In this document: positions 1 to 7,992 of the stretch, piece by piece | Layout of the letters: every line of letters starts with the position of its first letter | Numbering within the stretch: the first letter of the stretch is position 1 | Assembly: GCF_900109265.1 (NCBI RefSeq) | Contig: NZ_FNZM01000006.1 | Location: 310,001-374,000 of the forward strand | DNA: 64,000 nt | Direction of reading: 5' to 3' | Origin: Paraburkholderia tropica | GTDB lineage: Bacteria > Pseudomonadota > Gammaproteobacteria > Burkholderiales > Burkholderiaceae | Notes under the pieces: model-generated | What the model was told of the DNA's origin: nothing | Databases searched by the model: none | What the model saw: only the letters and a program-made list of their open reading frames with translations | Program-made: the position numbers and the translations under genes

Positions 1-390
1 TTCCGGCTCGCGTTGCTGCAGGCGCTGCCGGCCATCATCGAGCAGACCGTCGAGCCGATGAAGTCGATCGAAGGCATCAAGATCATTCAGGTCGACGGCC
101 TCAACCGCCAGGTCGGCGTGGCCGCCGACGGCGCGGCCACGAATGGCTCGGGACTGGGCGCGGGCGGCAATCTGGCCGAGCAGGCCATGTCGGCGGCGCT
201 GACCTATCGCGCGCATGCGCCGCTCGTCGATTCGCTGCTCAAGGAAATCGGCCTGGCCGGCGGCTCGCTGCCGGCGATGGTGCCGGGGCTCGCGAATCTG
301 GCGAATGGCACGAGCGGCGCGAATGGCGTCGATGCCACGCTGGCCGCGCCGCACGAACCGCGCCTCACCGACGGCCACGCCGCGGCTTAA
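1..390 (+). CDS. Flotillin/SPFH-family protein, C-terminal part (5' truncated by window edge)
   Basis: The frame is open from the first base and ends with TAA at 388-390, so only the last 129 residues are visible. The segment VEPMKSIEGIKIIQVDGL followed by a Gly/Ala-rich tail resembles the C-terminal end of bacterial flotillins (YqiK-like), membrane-anchored scaffolds of lipid microdomains. The SPFH domain and the N-terminal membrane anchor would lie to the left of the window. The assignment rests on the tail only. No terminator is obvious before the convergent VOC gene. Confidence 0.65.
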   Translation, partial: FRLALLQALPAIIEQTVEPMKSIEGIKIIQVDGLNRQVGVAADGAATNGSGLGAGGNLAEQAMSAALTYRAHAPLVDSLLKEIGLAGGSLPAMVPGLANLANGTSGANGVDATLAAPHEPRLTDGHAAA

Positions 391-436
391 ACGCACTCGC
401 CCGATCCGTTCAGCGCATTCCACACATTCGGCGCAT

Positions 437-796
437 TCAGCTCAACTCGCAGAACCGCAGAATATTGCCGAACGGATCGTGAATCTGCATCTGGCGGCCC
501 CACGGCAGCGTCTCCACGCCGGGCCGCGCATAGGCGTAAGGCTTCGCGGCCAGCTCGCGATGGAACGCCTCGATGTCCTCCACGGGCAGAAACAGCACCG
601 TGCCCGGCGTGCCGTCGCCGTGATGCTCGCTCAGATGCAGCACGAGCGCGTCGCGATGCAGTTGCACGTAGAGCGGCAAATCCGCTTCGAAGCGATGTTC
701 CCAGTCGGGCTTGAAGCCCAGATAGTCGCAATAGAACGCGTAGGCTTTCTCGATCGAAAACATGCGCAGGATGGGAATCGGGGCGAGGAGTTTCAT
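437..796 (-). CDS. VOC-family (glyoxalase/bleomycin-resistance-like) protein
   Basis: This 119-residue protein has the beta-alpha-beta-beta-beta organisation of the vicinal oxygen chelate superfamily. It begins MKLLAPIPILRMFSIEKA, continues with YCDYLGFKPDWEHRF, and ends with the typical strand IHDPFGNILRFCE. It looks like the Glyoxalase_7 type often annotated as bleomycin-resistance-like. Substrate and metal use cannot be told from the sequence. The ATG at 796 is chosen because the fold starts at once; an in-frame extension upstream to 967 is low-complexity and lies over the region before the divergent integrase gene. Confidence 0.75.
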   Translation of the reverse strand: MKLLAPIPILRMFSIEKAYAFYCDYLGFKPDWEHRFEADLPLYVQLHRDALVLHLSEHHGDGTPGTVLFLPVEDIEAFHRELAAKPYAYARPGVETLPWGRQMQIHDPFGNILRFCELS

Positions 797-810
797 CGCT
801 TGTTTTATCG

Positions 811-838
811 CGGTTGGCGGCGGTTGGCGGCGGTCGGT
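811..838. repeat. Short tandem repeat of a GGTTGGCGG unit
   Basis: Two perfect copies of a 10-bp unit (CGGTTGGCGG) plus a degenerate third sit in the gap between the divergent VOC and integrase genes. The repeat is probably replication slippage in GC-rich DNA; no function is evident. Confidence 0.5.
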
Positions 839-969
839 AGCGGCTGATTGCCGGTGACGCAAAGTCGATCCGGCGGCCACGATTATGGCGCGACGCGCGT
901 CGCCGTGCGCGATCCGCGTTATAGTCGGCAGCGTCTTTGCCTTTTGCCTCCCGCGCCACCGCTTCACCC

Positions 970-2172
970 ATGCACACCGCCCTCCTCGCCCCGCGTCCGC
1001 TCGACGCGCTCGAACTGCCCGCCGATCTCGATGGCCGCGACGGCGTGAACCGCGCCAACGGCCGCATGCAGATCGCGGCGGCCAACGATCTCGACGCGAT
1101 CCGCGCCTGGCTCGCGCGCGTCGCCGACTCGAAGGCGACCTTCGAAACCTATCGCAAGGAAGCCGAGCGTCTGCTGCTGTGGGCCATCGTGCAGCTCGGC
1201 AAACCGCTCTCCTCGCTCACGCACGAAGATCTGCTCGCCTATCAGCGTTTTCTCGCCGATCCGCAACCGGCGGCGCGCTGGTGCGCGGGCGGCGGCCGCA
1301 AGCACGCGCGCGACGATCCGCGCTGGCGTCCGTTCTACGGCCCGCTGTCCGCCGCCAGCCAGCGTCAGGCGATGGTCATTCTCAACGCGCTGTTTTCGTG
1401 GCTCGTGAGCGCCGGTTATCTCGCGGGCAATCCGCTTTCGCTGTCACGCCAGCGCGCGCGCCGCGCGCAGCCGCGCATCACGCGTTATCTCGAACGCGGT
1501 CTCTGGGACGAAGTGAAGGCCTATGTCGACGCCCTGCCGCGCGCAAGCGCCCGCGAACGCGAACGCCACAGCCGCGCGCGCTGGCTGCTCACGCTGCTCT
1601 ATCTCGGCGGCCTGCGCATCTCCGAAGTCGGCATCAACACGATGGGCGATTTCTTCGCGCGCCGCGACGCGTCGGGCGAGGAACGCTGGTGGCTCGACGT
1701 GCTCGGCAAGGGCGAGCGTCGCCGTCTCGTGCCCGCGACCGCCGAACTGATGACCGAACTCGCGCGCTATCGCGAGCAGCGCGGCCTGAGCGCCTTGCCC
1801 GCGCCGCACGAAGCGACGCCGCTCGTGCTGCCGATCGGCCAGTCGACCAAACCGCTCACGCGCGCGGCGCTGCACACCATCGTCAAGGGGATTTTCGCGG
1901 GCGCGGCGCAACGTCTGCGCGACGCGGCGGCGCAGGAAACCGACCCCGCGCGCGCGGCCGGCGGCACGGCGCGCGCGGCGCTGCTGGAGAGCGCGTCGGC
2001 GCACTGGCTGCGTCACAGCGCGGGCTCGCATATGGCCGATGGCGACGTCGATCTGCGCATGGTGCGCGACAACCTCGGCCACGCGTCGATCAGCACGACG
2101 AGCCTGTATCTGCATAGCGACGACGACCGGCGCCATCGCGAAACCGAAGCGAAACACCGCATCGACTGGTAG
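970..2172 (+). CDS. Tyrosine-type site-specific recombinase/integrase
   Basis: The 400-residue protein has an N-terminal SAM-like core-binding region (about 30-150) and a C-terminal catalytic domain. Catalytic residues are visible: Arg in GGLRISEVG, a Lys in LGKGERRRLVP, the HxxR box in HWLRHSAGSH, the second His in LGHASIS, and the nucleophilic Tyr in TSLYLH. The ATG at 970 is preferred over an upstream ATG at 937, as the extra 11 residues look non-conserved. It is not next to a tRNA and no other mobile genes flank it, so it is likely a resident recombinase rather than an active island integrase. The target site is unknown. Confidence 0.85.
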   Translation: MHTALLAPRPLDALELPADLDGRDGVNRANGRMQIAAANDLDAIRAWLARVADSKATFETYRKEAERLLLWAIVQLGKPLSSLTHEDLLAYQRFLADPQPAARWCAGGGRKHARDDPRWRPFYGPLSAASQRQAMVILNALFSWLVSAGYLAGNPLSLSRQRARRAQPRITRYLERGLWDEVKAYVDALPRASARERERHSRARWLLTLLYLGGLRISEVGINTMGDFFARRDASGEERWWLDVLGKGERRRLVPATAELMTELARYREQRGLSALPAPHEATPLVLPIGQSTKPLTRAALHTIVKGIFAGAAQRLRDAAAQETDPARAAGGTARAALLESASAHWLRHSAGSHMADGDVDLRMVRDNLGHASISTTSLYLHSDDDRRHRETEAKHRIDW

Positions 2173-2184
2173 CAGCGAAACCGT

Positions 2185-3510
2185 CTATCGTGGCGCGCGG
2201 CGTTCCTTGAAGAGCGCCACCGCGCACAGGCTCACGCAGCACGCGGGCGTCACGTACCAGGCGGCCGCGAGCGGATTGCCGCTCCACTTCACCAGCGCCG
2301 TGACGATGAATTGCGCCGTGCCGCCGAACAGCGCCACGCTCAAGGCGTGCGCGAGCGCGAGGCCGCTGGCGCGCACGCGCGCGGGCAGCGCTTCGAGCAC
2401 GAGCAGCGCGACCGTGCCCGCGCTGAACGCCATCGACACGCTGATCAGGCCCACGCCGGCCAGCATCGCGGGCAGGCTGCGGGCGCTGTCGATCAGCACG
2501 AACACGGGCGTGCTCAACAACGTGGTGGCCGCGGCGCCCGCGAGCGCCACCGGCTTGCGGCGCGGCAGGCGGTCAAGCAGACGGCCCACGAACGGCGGCA
2601 GCGCGAACAGCAGCAACGCCGACGACGCCGACACCGCGAAGCCCGTGCTCGCGGGCAGATGCATCACGCGAATCACATAGCTGGGCATGAAATAGACGAT
2701 GGCGTAGACCGGAATCGACTGGCCCATGATCATCAGCATCGCGAGGCCGAGCGTGCGGGCGTGCTCGCGCCGGAGTTCGACGAAGGGCGGCGCGGCGGAT
2801 GCGCGCGCGGTGTCGTCCCCGTCATGCAGACGGCTGCGCAGATACACGCCGACCGGCAGCACGAGGAGGCCGAACCAGAACGGCACGCGCCAGCCCCACG
2901 CGTCGAGCGCCTGCGGCGAAAGCAGATGCGTGAGCACGAGGCCGAACGTGGCGCCGAGCAACGCCGCCGCGCCCTGGCTCGCGACCTGCCAGCTCACGCG
3001 CGCGCCGCGCCGCGCGGCGGGTCCCGCCTCCATCAGATACGCCGCCGCCACGCCGATATCGCCGCCGAGCGCGAAGCCTTGCAGCGCGCGCGCCAGCACC
3101 ACGACGACGGGCGCGGCCACGCCGATCGCCGCATAACCCGGACACACCGCAATGACCGCCGTGCCGAGTCCCGCGAGCCAGACGGTGCGCGTGAGCGCGG
3201 CGCGGCGGCCCACGCGGTCCGCATACGCGCCCAGCACGAGCGCGCCCAGCGGCCGCATGAAAGCGCCCACGCCGAAGCTGCCGACGGCGAGCAGCAGCGA
3301 GGTCATCGGGTCGCCCGCTGGGAAGAATTTCGCGCCGATCATCGCCGCGAAATAGCCGAACACGGTGAAGTCGAACATCTCGAACGCCGTCACGAGCGAG
3401 GCGCTCGCGACGCGTCGGCGGACTTCGCGCGCGGAGGTTTGCGGTGCGTTGGCGCGTGCTTCGGCGTGCGCTTCAGCCGGTTGTTCCAGTGCGTCCTGGC
3501 TCGGGAGCAT
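2185..3510 (-). CDS. MFS transporter, metabolite:H+ symporter (MHS/ProP-like) type
   Basis: The 441-residue protein has about 12 predicted membrane segments, starting near residue 36 (SLVTAFEMFDFTVFGYFAAM). The motif GAYADRVGRRAALT in the loop between helices 2 and 3 is the MFS signature. ALQGFALGGDIGVAAAYLME is typical of the MHS subfamily, which carries citrate, alpha-ketoglutarate, proline/betaine and similar substrates with protons. The substrate cannot be assigned. It lies 51 bp downstream of the LysR gene on the same strand and may be co-transcribed with it; it converges with the integrase gene (12-bp gap). Confidence 0.85.
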   Translation of the reverse strand: MLPSQDALEQPAEAHAEARANAPQTSAREVRRRVASASLVTAFEMFDFTVFGYFAAMIGAKFFPAGDPMTSLLLAVGSFGVGAFMRPLGALVLGAYADRVGRRAALTRTVWLAGLGTAVIAVCPGYAAIGVAAPVVVVLARALQGFALGGDIGVAAAYLMEAGPAARRGARVSWQVASQGAAALLGATFGLVLTHLLSPQALDAWGWRVPFWFGLLVLPVGVYLRSRLHDGDDTARASAAPPFVELRREHARTLGLAMLMIMGQSIPVYAIVYFMPSYVIRVMHLPASTGFAVSASSALLLFALPPFVGRLLDRLPRRKPVALAGAAATTLLSTPVFVLIDSARSLPAMLAGVGLISVSMAFSAGTVALLVLEALPARVRASGLALAHALSVALFGGTAQFIVTALVKWSGNPLAAAWYVTPACCVSLCAVALFKERRAPR

Positions 3511-3561
3511 GGTTTCGAAGTTCAGTCGTCAGGGTGCGCGGCGCGTATTTCAGCGCGCTGT

Positions 3562-4434
3562 TCAGACCAGCAATTGCCGCGATAACACCTCGCGCGCCTG
3601 CGCGACCGTCTCGCGTTCGCCGGGCAGCGGCGGCGTGAGCGAAAACACGGCCTCGGGCAGCGCGGGCAAACGGTGACGCGTGCCGAGCTTCATCAGCCCG
3701 TCGGTGATCGCCGACGCGCACAGGCAGCCCACGCCCAGCCCCGCCGCGAGCATCGACTGCAGGCCCGCCACGCCGGACGCGCTATGCACCATCACGAAGG
3801 GACGGCGGTGTTCTTCGAGCAGGCTCACGGCGATCTGATGCAGCATGCAGTCGCCGGGCAGCAGCACGAGCGGCAGCGGCTCGGGCAGCGCTTCGGCGAG
3901 CGTCGGCGACGCCACCCAGTGCAGCGGCTCGCGGCGCAGCACCCAGCGCGGATCGCCCTGCGCGGGCCGCACCGGGCCGATCGACATGTTCATCACCACG
4001 CCCAGATCGATCTGTCCGCGCGCGTGCGCGAGTTCGATCTCGGTGCTCTTCATCGTGCTCACGTGCAGGCTCAATTGCGGATAGCACTCGCGCAGCCGCG
4101 CGAGCATGCCCGCGACTTCGTGCGTGCGGAAATAGTCGGTGATCGCCACGCGCAGTTCGCCCTTGATCGCCTGGCCGCGCACTTCGTCGAAGGCGGCTTC
4201 GTTGAGCGCCACGATGCGCCGCGCGTGCGCGAGCAGGCGCGAACCCGCGGGCGTGGGCTCGACGCCGCGTTTGCTGCGCACGAACAGCGGCACGCCCGCG
4301 CGCGCTTCCAGCTTGCGCATCTGGTCGCTGACGGTGGACTGCGAAAGATTCAGCGACGGCGCGGCCGCCGTCAGGCTGCCCGCTTCCGCCACCACGGTGA
4401 AGGTGCGCAACTGGTCGAGTTCGAAGCCTCGCAT
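3562..4434 (-). CDS. LysR-family transcriptional regulator
   Basis: The 290-residue protein has an N-terminal winged HTH (FTVVAEAGSLTAAAPSLNLS through about residue 60) and a LysR substrate-binding domain from about 90 onward, which is the normal family length. It is divergent from the DHA2 transporter at 4590 and upstream of the MHS transporter on its own strand. By the usual LysR arrangement, the divergent transporter is the likely target. The inducer is unknown. Confidence 0.88.
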   Translation of the reverse strand: MRGFELDQLRTFTVVAEAGSLTAAAPSLNLSQSTVSDQMRKLEARAGVPLFVRSKRGVEPTPAGSRLLAHARRIVALNEAAFDEVRGQAIKGELRVAITDYFRTHEVAGMLARLRECYPQLSLHVSTMKSTEIELAHARGQIDLGVVMNMSIGPVRPAQGDPRWVLRREPLHWVASPTLAEALPEPLPLVLLPGDCMLHQIAVSLLEEHRRPFVMVHSASGVAGLQSMLAAGLGVGCLCASAITDGLMKLGTRHRLPALPEAVFSLTPPLPGERETVAQAREVLSRQLLV

Positions 4435-4454
4435 GGCTTGCTCCTATCCATCGA

Positions 4455-4468
4455 ATTACTCGATGAAT
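4455..4468. promoter_or_regulatory. Candidate LysR operator in the divergent intergenic region
   Basis: The 14-bp interrupted palindrome ATTACTCGATGAAT (10 of 14 positions symmetric) lies 20 bp upstream of the LysR start, in the 155-bp gap shared with the DHA2 transporter gene. Its position suits autoregulation plus activation of the divergent gene. Symmetry is imperfect and no footprint evidence exists. Confidence 0.3.
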
Positions 4469-4589
4469 ACTACCGCAAATTCCGGCTTTTCTGGAGGATG
4501 CGCCGCGCCTAAGATACCGGTTCGTTCCGGCGTCATCGGCGGCGATCCCGTCGCCATCGATCCGCCCCCGCTTTCGATACAGGTTCATC

Positions 4590-6056
4590 ATGACTGACGA
4601 CTCGCTCGCCGCCGCGCCGCCGCTCGCGGCCCCGACTTCAGCCGCCGCCGCGCGCAGCCATCACGGCTGGGCGCTGGTCGTGCTGCTGGTCGGCGCCATC
4701 CTGCCGCCCATCGATTACTTCATCGTGAATCTCGCGCTGCCCGCCATCCACTCGGGACTGAGCGCCAGCGCCGCGCAATTGCAGATGGTGGTGTCCGCCT
4801 ACGCCTGCGCCAACGCGGTCGCGCAGATCACGGGCGGGCGTCTCGGCGATCTCTACGGCCGCAAGCGCATGTTCATGATCGGCATGGCGGGCTTCGTGCT
4901 CGCCTCGACGCTGTGCGGGCTCGCGACTTCCGGCGCCATGCTGGTGGCCGGGCGGATTCTCCAGGGGCTGTTCGCGGCGGTGCTCGCGCCGCAGGTGCTC
5001 GCGACCATCCGCAGCGTGTTCACGCCGCACGAACAGGTGCGCGTGATGGGCTTCTACGGTTTCGTGTTCGGCGTGGCGGCGGTGATCGGCCAGCTCGGCG
5101 GCGGCGCGCTGATCAGCCTGCATCCGTTCGGGCTGGGCTGGCGCGCGATCTTTCTCGTCAACCTGCCGATCGGCGTGCTCGCGCTGCTGGGCAGCTGGCG
5201 CTTCATTCCAGAGAGCCGTCCGCCGCGCGGCGCACGTATCGACATGCCGGGCACCGTGCTGCTGTCGCTGTTTCTGCTGATGCTGGTCTATCCGCTCACG
5301 CGCGGACGCGAGGAAGGCTGGCCCACGTGGATGCTGATCTGCCTCGCCGCCTCGGTGCCGATGCTCGGCGCACTGCTGCGCGTGGAAGCGCGCAGTCTCG
5401 CGCGCGGCCACGATCCGCTGCTCGACGTGCGGCTGTTCCGCAATCCCGTGATCGCGCTCGGCCTCGTGCTGGCGTTTCTGTTCTACACGCTCAGCGCGTT
5501 CTTCCTGAGCTACGGCATCTATCTGCAAGGCGCGCTGCACTGGACGCCGCTCGCCTCGGGCGTGGCGATCCTGCCGTTCGGGCTGGGCTTTCTGTCGAGT
5601 CCGCTGCTGATGCCGCGCCTCGTGTTCCGCCTCGGCAGCTATCGCGTGCTGACGCTCGGCTTCGTGCTGATCGCGCTCGGCCTCGCGGCGGCGGCCTCGC
5701 TCGCGAGCGTGAGCGCGCCCGGCGCGGGCTTCTACCTCGGCCTCGGCGCGATGGGCATGGGCCAGGGCCTCGTGCTGCCGTCGGTCGTGCGCATCGTGCT
5801 CGCGGAAGTCGACCCGGCGCGCGCGGGTGTGGCCTCGGGCATGGTCACGGCGACCTTGCAGATCGGCGCGGCCGTGGGCGCGGCGACGCTCGGCGGCGTG
5901 TTCTTCTCGCACCTCGGCGCGCATCCCGTCGCGCTCGATTACGTGCAGGGCTTTCGCGTTTCGATGTTCGCGCTGGTCGGCATTCTGTGCGTCTGCGTGC
6001 TGAGTTCGCTCGCGCTCGGGCCGATGCATCGACGCCTGCATCCGCAGCCGGCGTGA
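4590..6056 (+). CDS. MFS transporter, DHA2 (EmrB/QacA, 14-TMS) type
   Basis: The 488-residue inner-membrane protein has about 14 hydrophobic segments. The early motif PPIDYFIVNLALPAIHSGL resembles motif D1 of drug:H+ antiporters, and GGRLGDLYGRKRMFMIG is MFS motif A. GFYGFVFGVAAVIGQLGGG is the motif-C-like antiporter helix. It probably exports small hydrophobic or toxic compounds using proton-motive force; the substrate is unknown. There is no adjacent membrane-fusion protein or outer-membrane factor, so it probably works alone. It is likely controlled by the divergent LysR at 3562-4434. Confidence 0.88.
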   Translation: MTDDSLAAAPPLAAPTSAAAARSHHGWALVVLLVGAILPPIDYFIVNLALPAIHSGLSASAAQLQMVVSAYACANAVAQITGGRLGDLYGRKRMFMIGMAGFVLASTLCGLATSGAMLVAGRILQGLFAAVLAPQVLATIRSVFTPHEQVRVMGFYGFVFGVAAVIGQLGGGALISLHPFGLGWRAIFLVNLPIGVLALLGSWRFIPESRPPRGARIDMPGTVLLSLFLLMLVYPLTRGREEGWPTWMLICLAASVPMLGALLRVEARSLARGHDPLLDVRLFRNPVIALGLVLAFLFYTLSAFFLSYGIYLQGALHWTPLASGVAILPFGLGFLSSPLLMPRLVFRLGSYRVLTLGFVLIALGLAAAASLASVSAPGAGFYLGLGAMGMGQGLVLPSVVRIVLAEVDPARAGVASGMVTATLQIGAAVGAATLGGVFFSHLGAHPVALDYVQGFRVSMFALVGILCVCVLSSLALGPMHRRLHPQPA

Positions 6057-6083
6057 TGCACGGCACTCGCGTTCACTGACCGT

Positions 6084-7487
6084 TCACGGATCGATCGCCG
6101 CCGCCTGAGGCGCACGACGCACCGGTTGCGGCCCATGCGCGCCGTCCTCGATACGCCAGCCCTGCGCGTCGAGCGCCGCGCGCAAGGCATCGGCCCGCGC
6201 CCAGTCTTTCGATGCGCGCGCCGCCTCGCGCTCGTTCACCAGCGCCTGAACCTCGGCGGGAACCTTGGCTTCGACCAGCCGCCAGTCGCGCAGCCGAAAA
6301 CCCAGCACCGCATCGAACTGATCGACCGTCGCGCGCAAGGTCGCGCCCGGCAAGCCGCTCCTGACGCAATCCCAAAGCACGGCCAGCGCTTTCGGCAGGT
6401 TCAGGTCGTCGTTCGCTTCGGCGTCGAAACGCGCGACGTACGCGGCGTCGGCGACACCGCCTTCGGGCCAGCCCGCATACAGCCGACGCAAGCGATTCAA
6501 CGCGGTTTGCGCGGCGCGCAGCGCGTCCCAGTTGAACTGCAAGGTACTCCGGTAATGCGCGCTCAGGCACAGATAGCGATACGCAAGCGGCTCCGCCTGC
6601 CGATCGCGCAGCGTTTGCAGACGCAGAAAATCGCCGGCCGACTTCGACATCTTCGCGTCGCCCTGCTGCGTCAGAAAGTGGCCGTGCAACCAGAAGTTCG
6701 CGAGGCGCGTGCCGTGCGCGGCCTGCGTCTGCGCGATCTCGTTGCTGTGATGCACGGCGATGTGATCCTCGCCGCCGCAATGAATATCGAACCACGTGCC
6801 CAGATATTTCGCCGACATCGCCGAGCACTCGATATGCCAGCCCGGAAAGCCGCGCCCCCACGGACTGTCCCATTCCATCTGACGCTGCACGCCGGGCGGG
6901 CTGAACTTCCATAGCGCGAAGTCGGTGATGTTGCGCTTCGCCCCGATCGCCACGCGTTTGCCCGCCTGCAAACCGGCGCGGTCGAGACGCGCGAGAAAGC
7001 CGTAATCGTCCTGTTTGTCGGTGGCGAAATAGAGACCGTCGTCCGTGCGATAGACGTAGCCCGCGCGCTCGATCTCCGCAATGAAGGCGATCTGCTCGGC
7101 GATGTGATCGGTCGCGCGGCACCAGACATCCGGCTCCAGCAGATTCAGCGCGCGCCAGTCGTCGACAAAAGCTTCCGTATAGCGCCGCGCGATGGCCCAC
7201 GCCGACTCGCCCGTGCGGCGGCTGCCTTTCTCCATCTTGTCCTCGCCTTCGTCGGCATCGGAAGTCAAATGGCCGACGTCGGTGATATTCACGACGTGCC
7301 GCACCGTGTAGCCGTTACGCGCGAGCACGCGCCGCAGCACGTCCTCGAACACATAGGTCCGCAGATTGCCGATATGCGCGTGATCGTAGACCGTCGGCCC
7401 GCAGCAATACATCCCCACGCGCTCGCTTCGAATGGGCGTAAAAGGACGCAAGGCGCGCGACCAGGTGTCGTAGAGCGCGAGGGGCAT
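6084..7487 (-). CDS. cysS: Cysteinyl-tRNA synthetase, divergent type
   Basis: The 467-residue class I synthetase charges tRNA-Cys with cysteine in the cytoplasm. The HIGH-like motif is HIGN (about 38-41). Zinc ligands are available at Cys28/29, the Cys of GWHIECSAMS, and His/Glu in VHHSNEIAQ. The KMSKS loop reads KMSKSAG near residue 277. The segment NITDVGHLTSDADEG and following MEKG differ from the usual proteobacterial form (NITDIDDK in E. coli), so this may be a second, acquired cysS. An RBS-like GGAG precedes the ATG. Upstream lies a Cys-codon leader peptide and terminator that probably control expression by attenuation. Confidence 0.92.
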   Translation of the reverse strand: MPLALYDTWSRALRPFTPIRSERVGMYCCGPTVYDHAHIGNLRTYVFEDVLRRVLARNGYTVRHVVNITDVGHLTSDADEGEDKMEKGSRRTGESAWAIARRYTEAFVDDWRALNLLEPDVWCRATDHIAEQIAFIAEIERAGYVYRTDDGLYFATDKQDDYGFLARLDRAGLQAGKRVAIGAKRNITDFALWKFSPPGVQRQMEWDSPWGRGFPGWHIECSAMSAKYLGTWFDIHCGGEDHIAVHHSNEIAQTQAAHGTRLANFWLHGHFLTQQGDAKMSKSAGDFLRLQTLRDRQAEPLAYRYLCLSAHYRSTLQFNWDALRAAQTALNRLRRLYAGWPEGGVADAAYVARFDAEANDDLNLPKALAVLWDCVRSGLPGATLRATVDQFDAVLGFRLRDWRLVEAKVPAEVQALVNEREAARASKDWARADALRAALDAQGWRIEDGAHGPQPVRRAPQAAAIDP

Positions 7488-7525
7488 CGGGTTTCTCCGG
7501 TTAAACGGTGTCGATAAACAGGAAA

Positions 7526-7563
7526 GAAAAACAAAAAGGCCGCCGGTTTTTCAACGGGCGGCC
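7526..7563 (-). terminator. Rho-independent terminator acting as attenuator of cysS
   Basis: On the minus strand a 7-bp perfect stem (GGCCGCC at 7563-7557 paired with GGCGGCC at 7544-7538, 12-nt loop) is followed directly by TTTTTGTTTTT. It lies about 40 nt after the stop of the leader ORF and about 40 nt before the cysS ATG, so it must interrupt cysS transcription when formed. The leader segment at 7613-7620 (GGGCAGGC on the minus strand) can pair with GCCGCCC in the 5' arm, with one bulged A. That gives a competing antiterminator. Confidence 0.75.
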
Positions 7564-7603
7564 AGTTGGCATGAATCGACGTGAAGCGCGACGTGTACCG
7601 ACG

Positions 7604-7681
7604 CTAGACGCAGCCTGCCCCCGGCATGTGCTGACAACATGCGCGCTGGATGAAAGCGAGGGAGGAAGTGGTGAGATTCAT
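7604..7681 (-). CDS. Putative cysteine leader peptide of cysS (25 codons)
   Basis: The minus-strand ORF encodes MNLTTSSLAFIQRACC followed by QHMPGAGCV. It has three Cys codons in 25, with tandem TGT TGT at codons 15-16 (TGT is expected to be rare in this GC3-rich genome) and TGC at codon 24. The tandem codons lie in the 5' arm of a small hairpin (7637-7642 with 7624-7629). Ribosome stalling there for lack of Cys-tRNA would leave 7613-7620 free to form the antiterminator; full translation would mask it and allow termination. The predicted transcription start is at or next to the ATG, so the peptide may be translated from a leaderless mRNA end. No expression data are available. Confidence 0.7.
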   Translation of the reverse strand: MNLTTSSLAFIQRACCQHMPGAGCV

Positions 7682-7688
7682 GTAGCCG

Positions 7689-7718
7689 ATGCTAACGTCG
7701 AACGGACTAAATGGTCAA
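7689..7718 (-). promoter_or_regulatory. Sigma-70-type promoter of the cysS leader
   Basis: On the minus strand, TTGACC (7718-7713, five of six consensus) and TAGCAT (7694-7689, four of six) are separated by 18 bp. Transcription would start about 7 nt further on, at 7681-7683, which coincides with the ATG of the leader peptide. Confidence 0.55.
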
Positions 7719-7740
7719 GAGCGCGACGTGCACAGGCGAA

Positions 7741-7780
7741 CGGGCGACGCCAGACGACATCAATCGTCTGGCGTCGCCCG
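7741..7780. other. Perfect 17-bp inverted repeat (hairpin)
   Basis: Arms 7741-7757 and 7764-7780 (beginning CGGGCGACGCCAG) are perfectly complementary around a 6-nt loop. The repeat lies between the end of the DUF1328 gene and the cysS leader promoter. Neither strand has a U-run afterwards, so it is not a canonical intrinsic terminator. It may protect the 3' end of the DUF1328 mRNA or insulate the cysS promoter. Confidence 0.6.
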
Positions 7781-7830
7781 CACGATCATGACAAATTACT
7801 TCGAACTACTACTAAATCGATGATACACCC

Positions 7831-7992
7831 TCACCGCCGCACGACACCCATAACGAGCGTGACGAGGAAAATAACGAGGAAGATGAAGAACAGCACCTTC
7901 GCGATACTCGCGGCGCCTGCCGCAATGCCGCCGAAGCCCAGGGCCGCCGCAATGATCGCGACGATGAAAAAGACCAGCGCGTAATACAGCAT
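7831..7992 (-). CDS. DUF1328 family small membrane protein
   Basis: This 53-residue, almost wholly hydrophobic protein starts [20 protein letters not shown] and ends MGVVRR, with two membrane segments joined by a Gly/Ala turn. That is the pattern of the DUF1328/YtjA family of small inner-membrane proteins, often stress-associated but of unknown function. The ATG at 7992 is chosen because a strong GGAGG lies upstream; longer in-frame starts give non-conserved sequence. It is monocistronic. Confidence 0.85.
   Translation of the reverse strand: MLYYALVFFIVAIIAAALGFGGIAAGAASIAKVLFFIFLVIFLVTLVMGVVRR

Noticed and set aside
970..2172. Tyrosine recombinase as the marker of a genomic island
   Set aside because: No tRNA, direct repeats, phage or transfer genes nearby and codon use is like the neighbours; treated as a resident gene.
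4638..6041. 467-residue ORF antisense to the DHA2 transporter
   Set aside because: His/Arg/Glu-rich shadow of a hydrophobic membrane-protein gene; no support.
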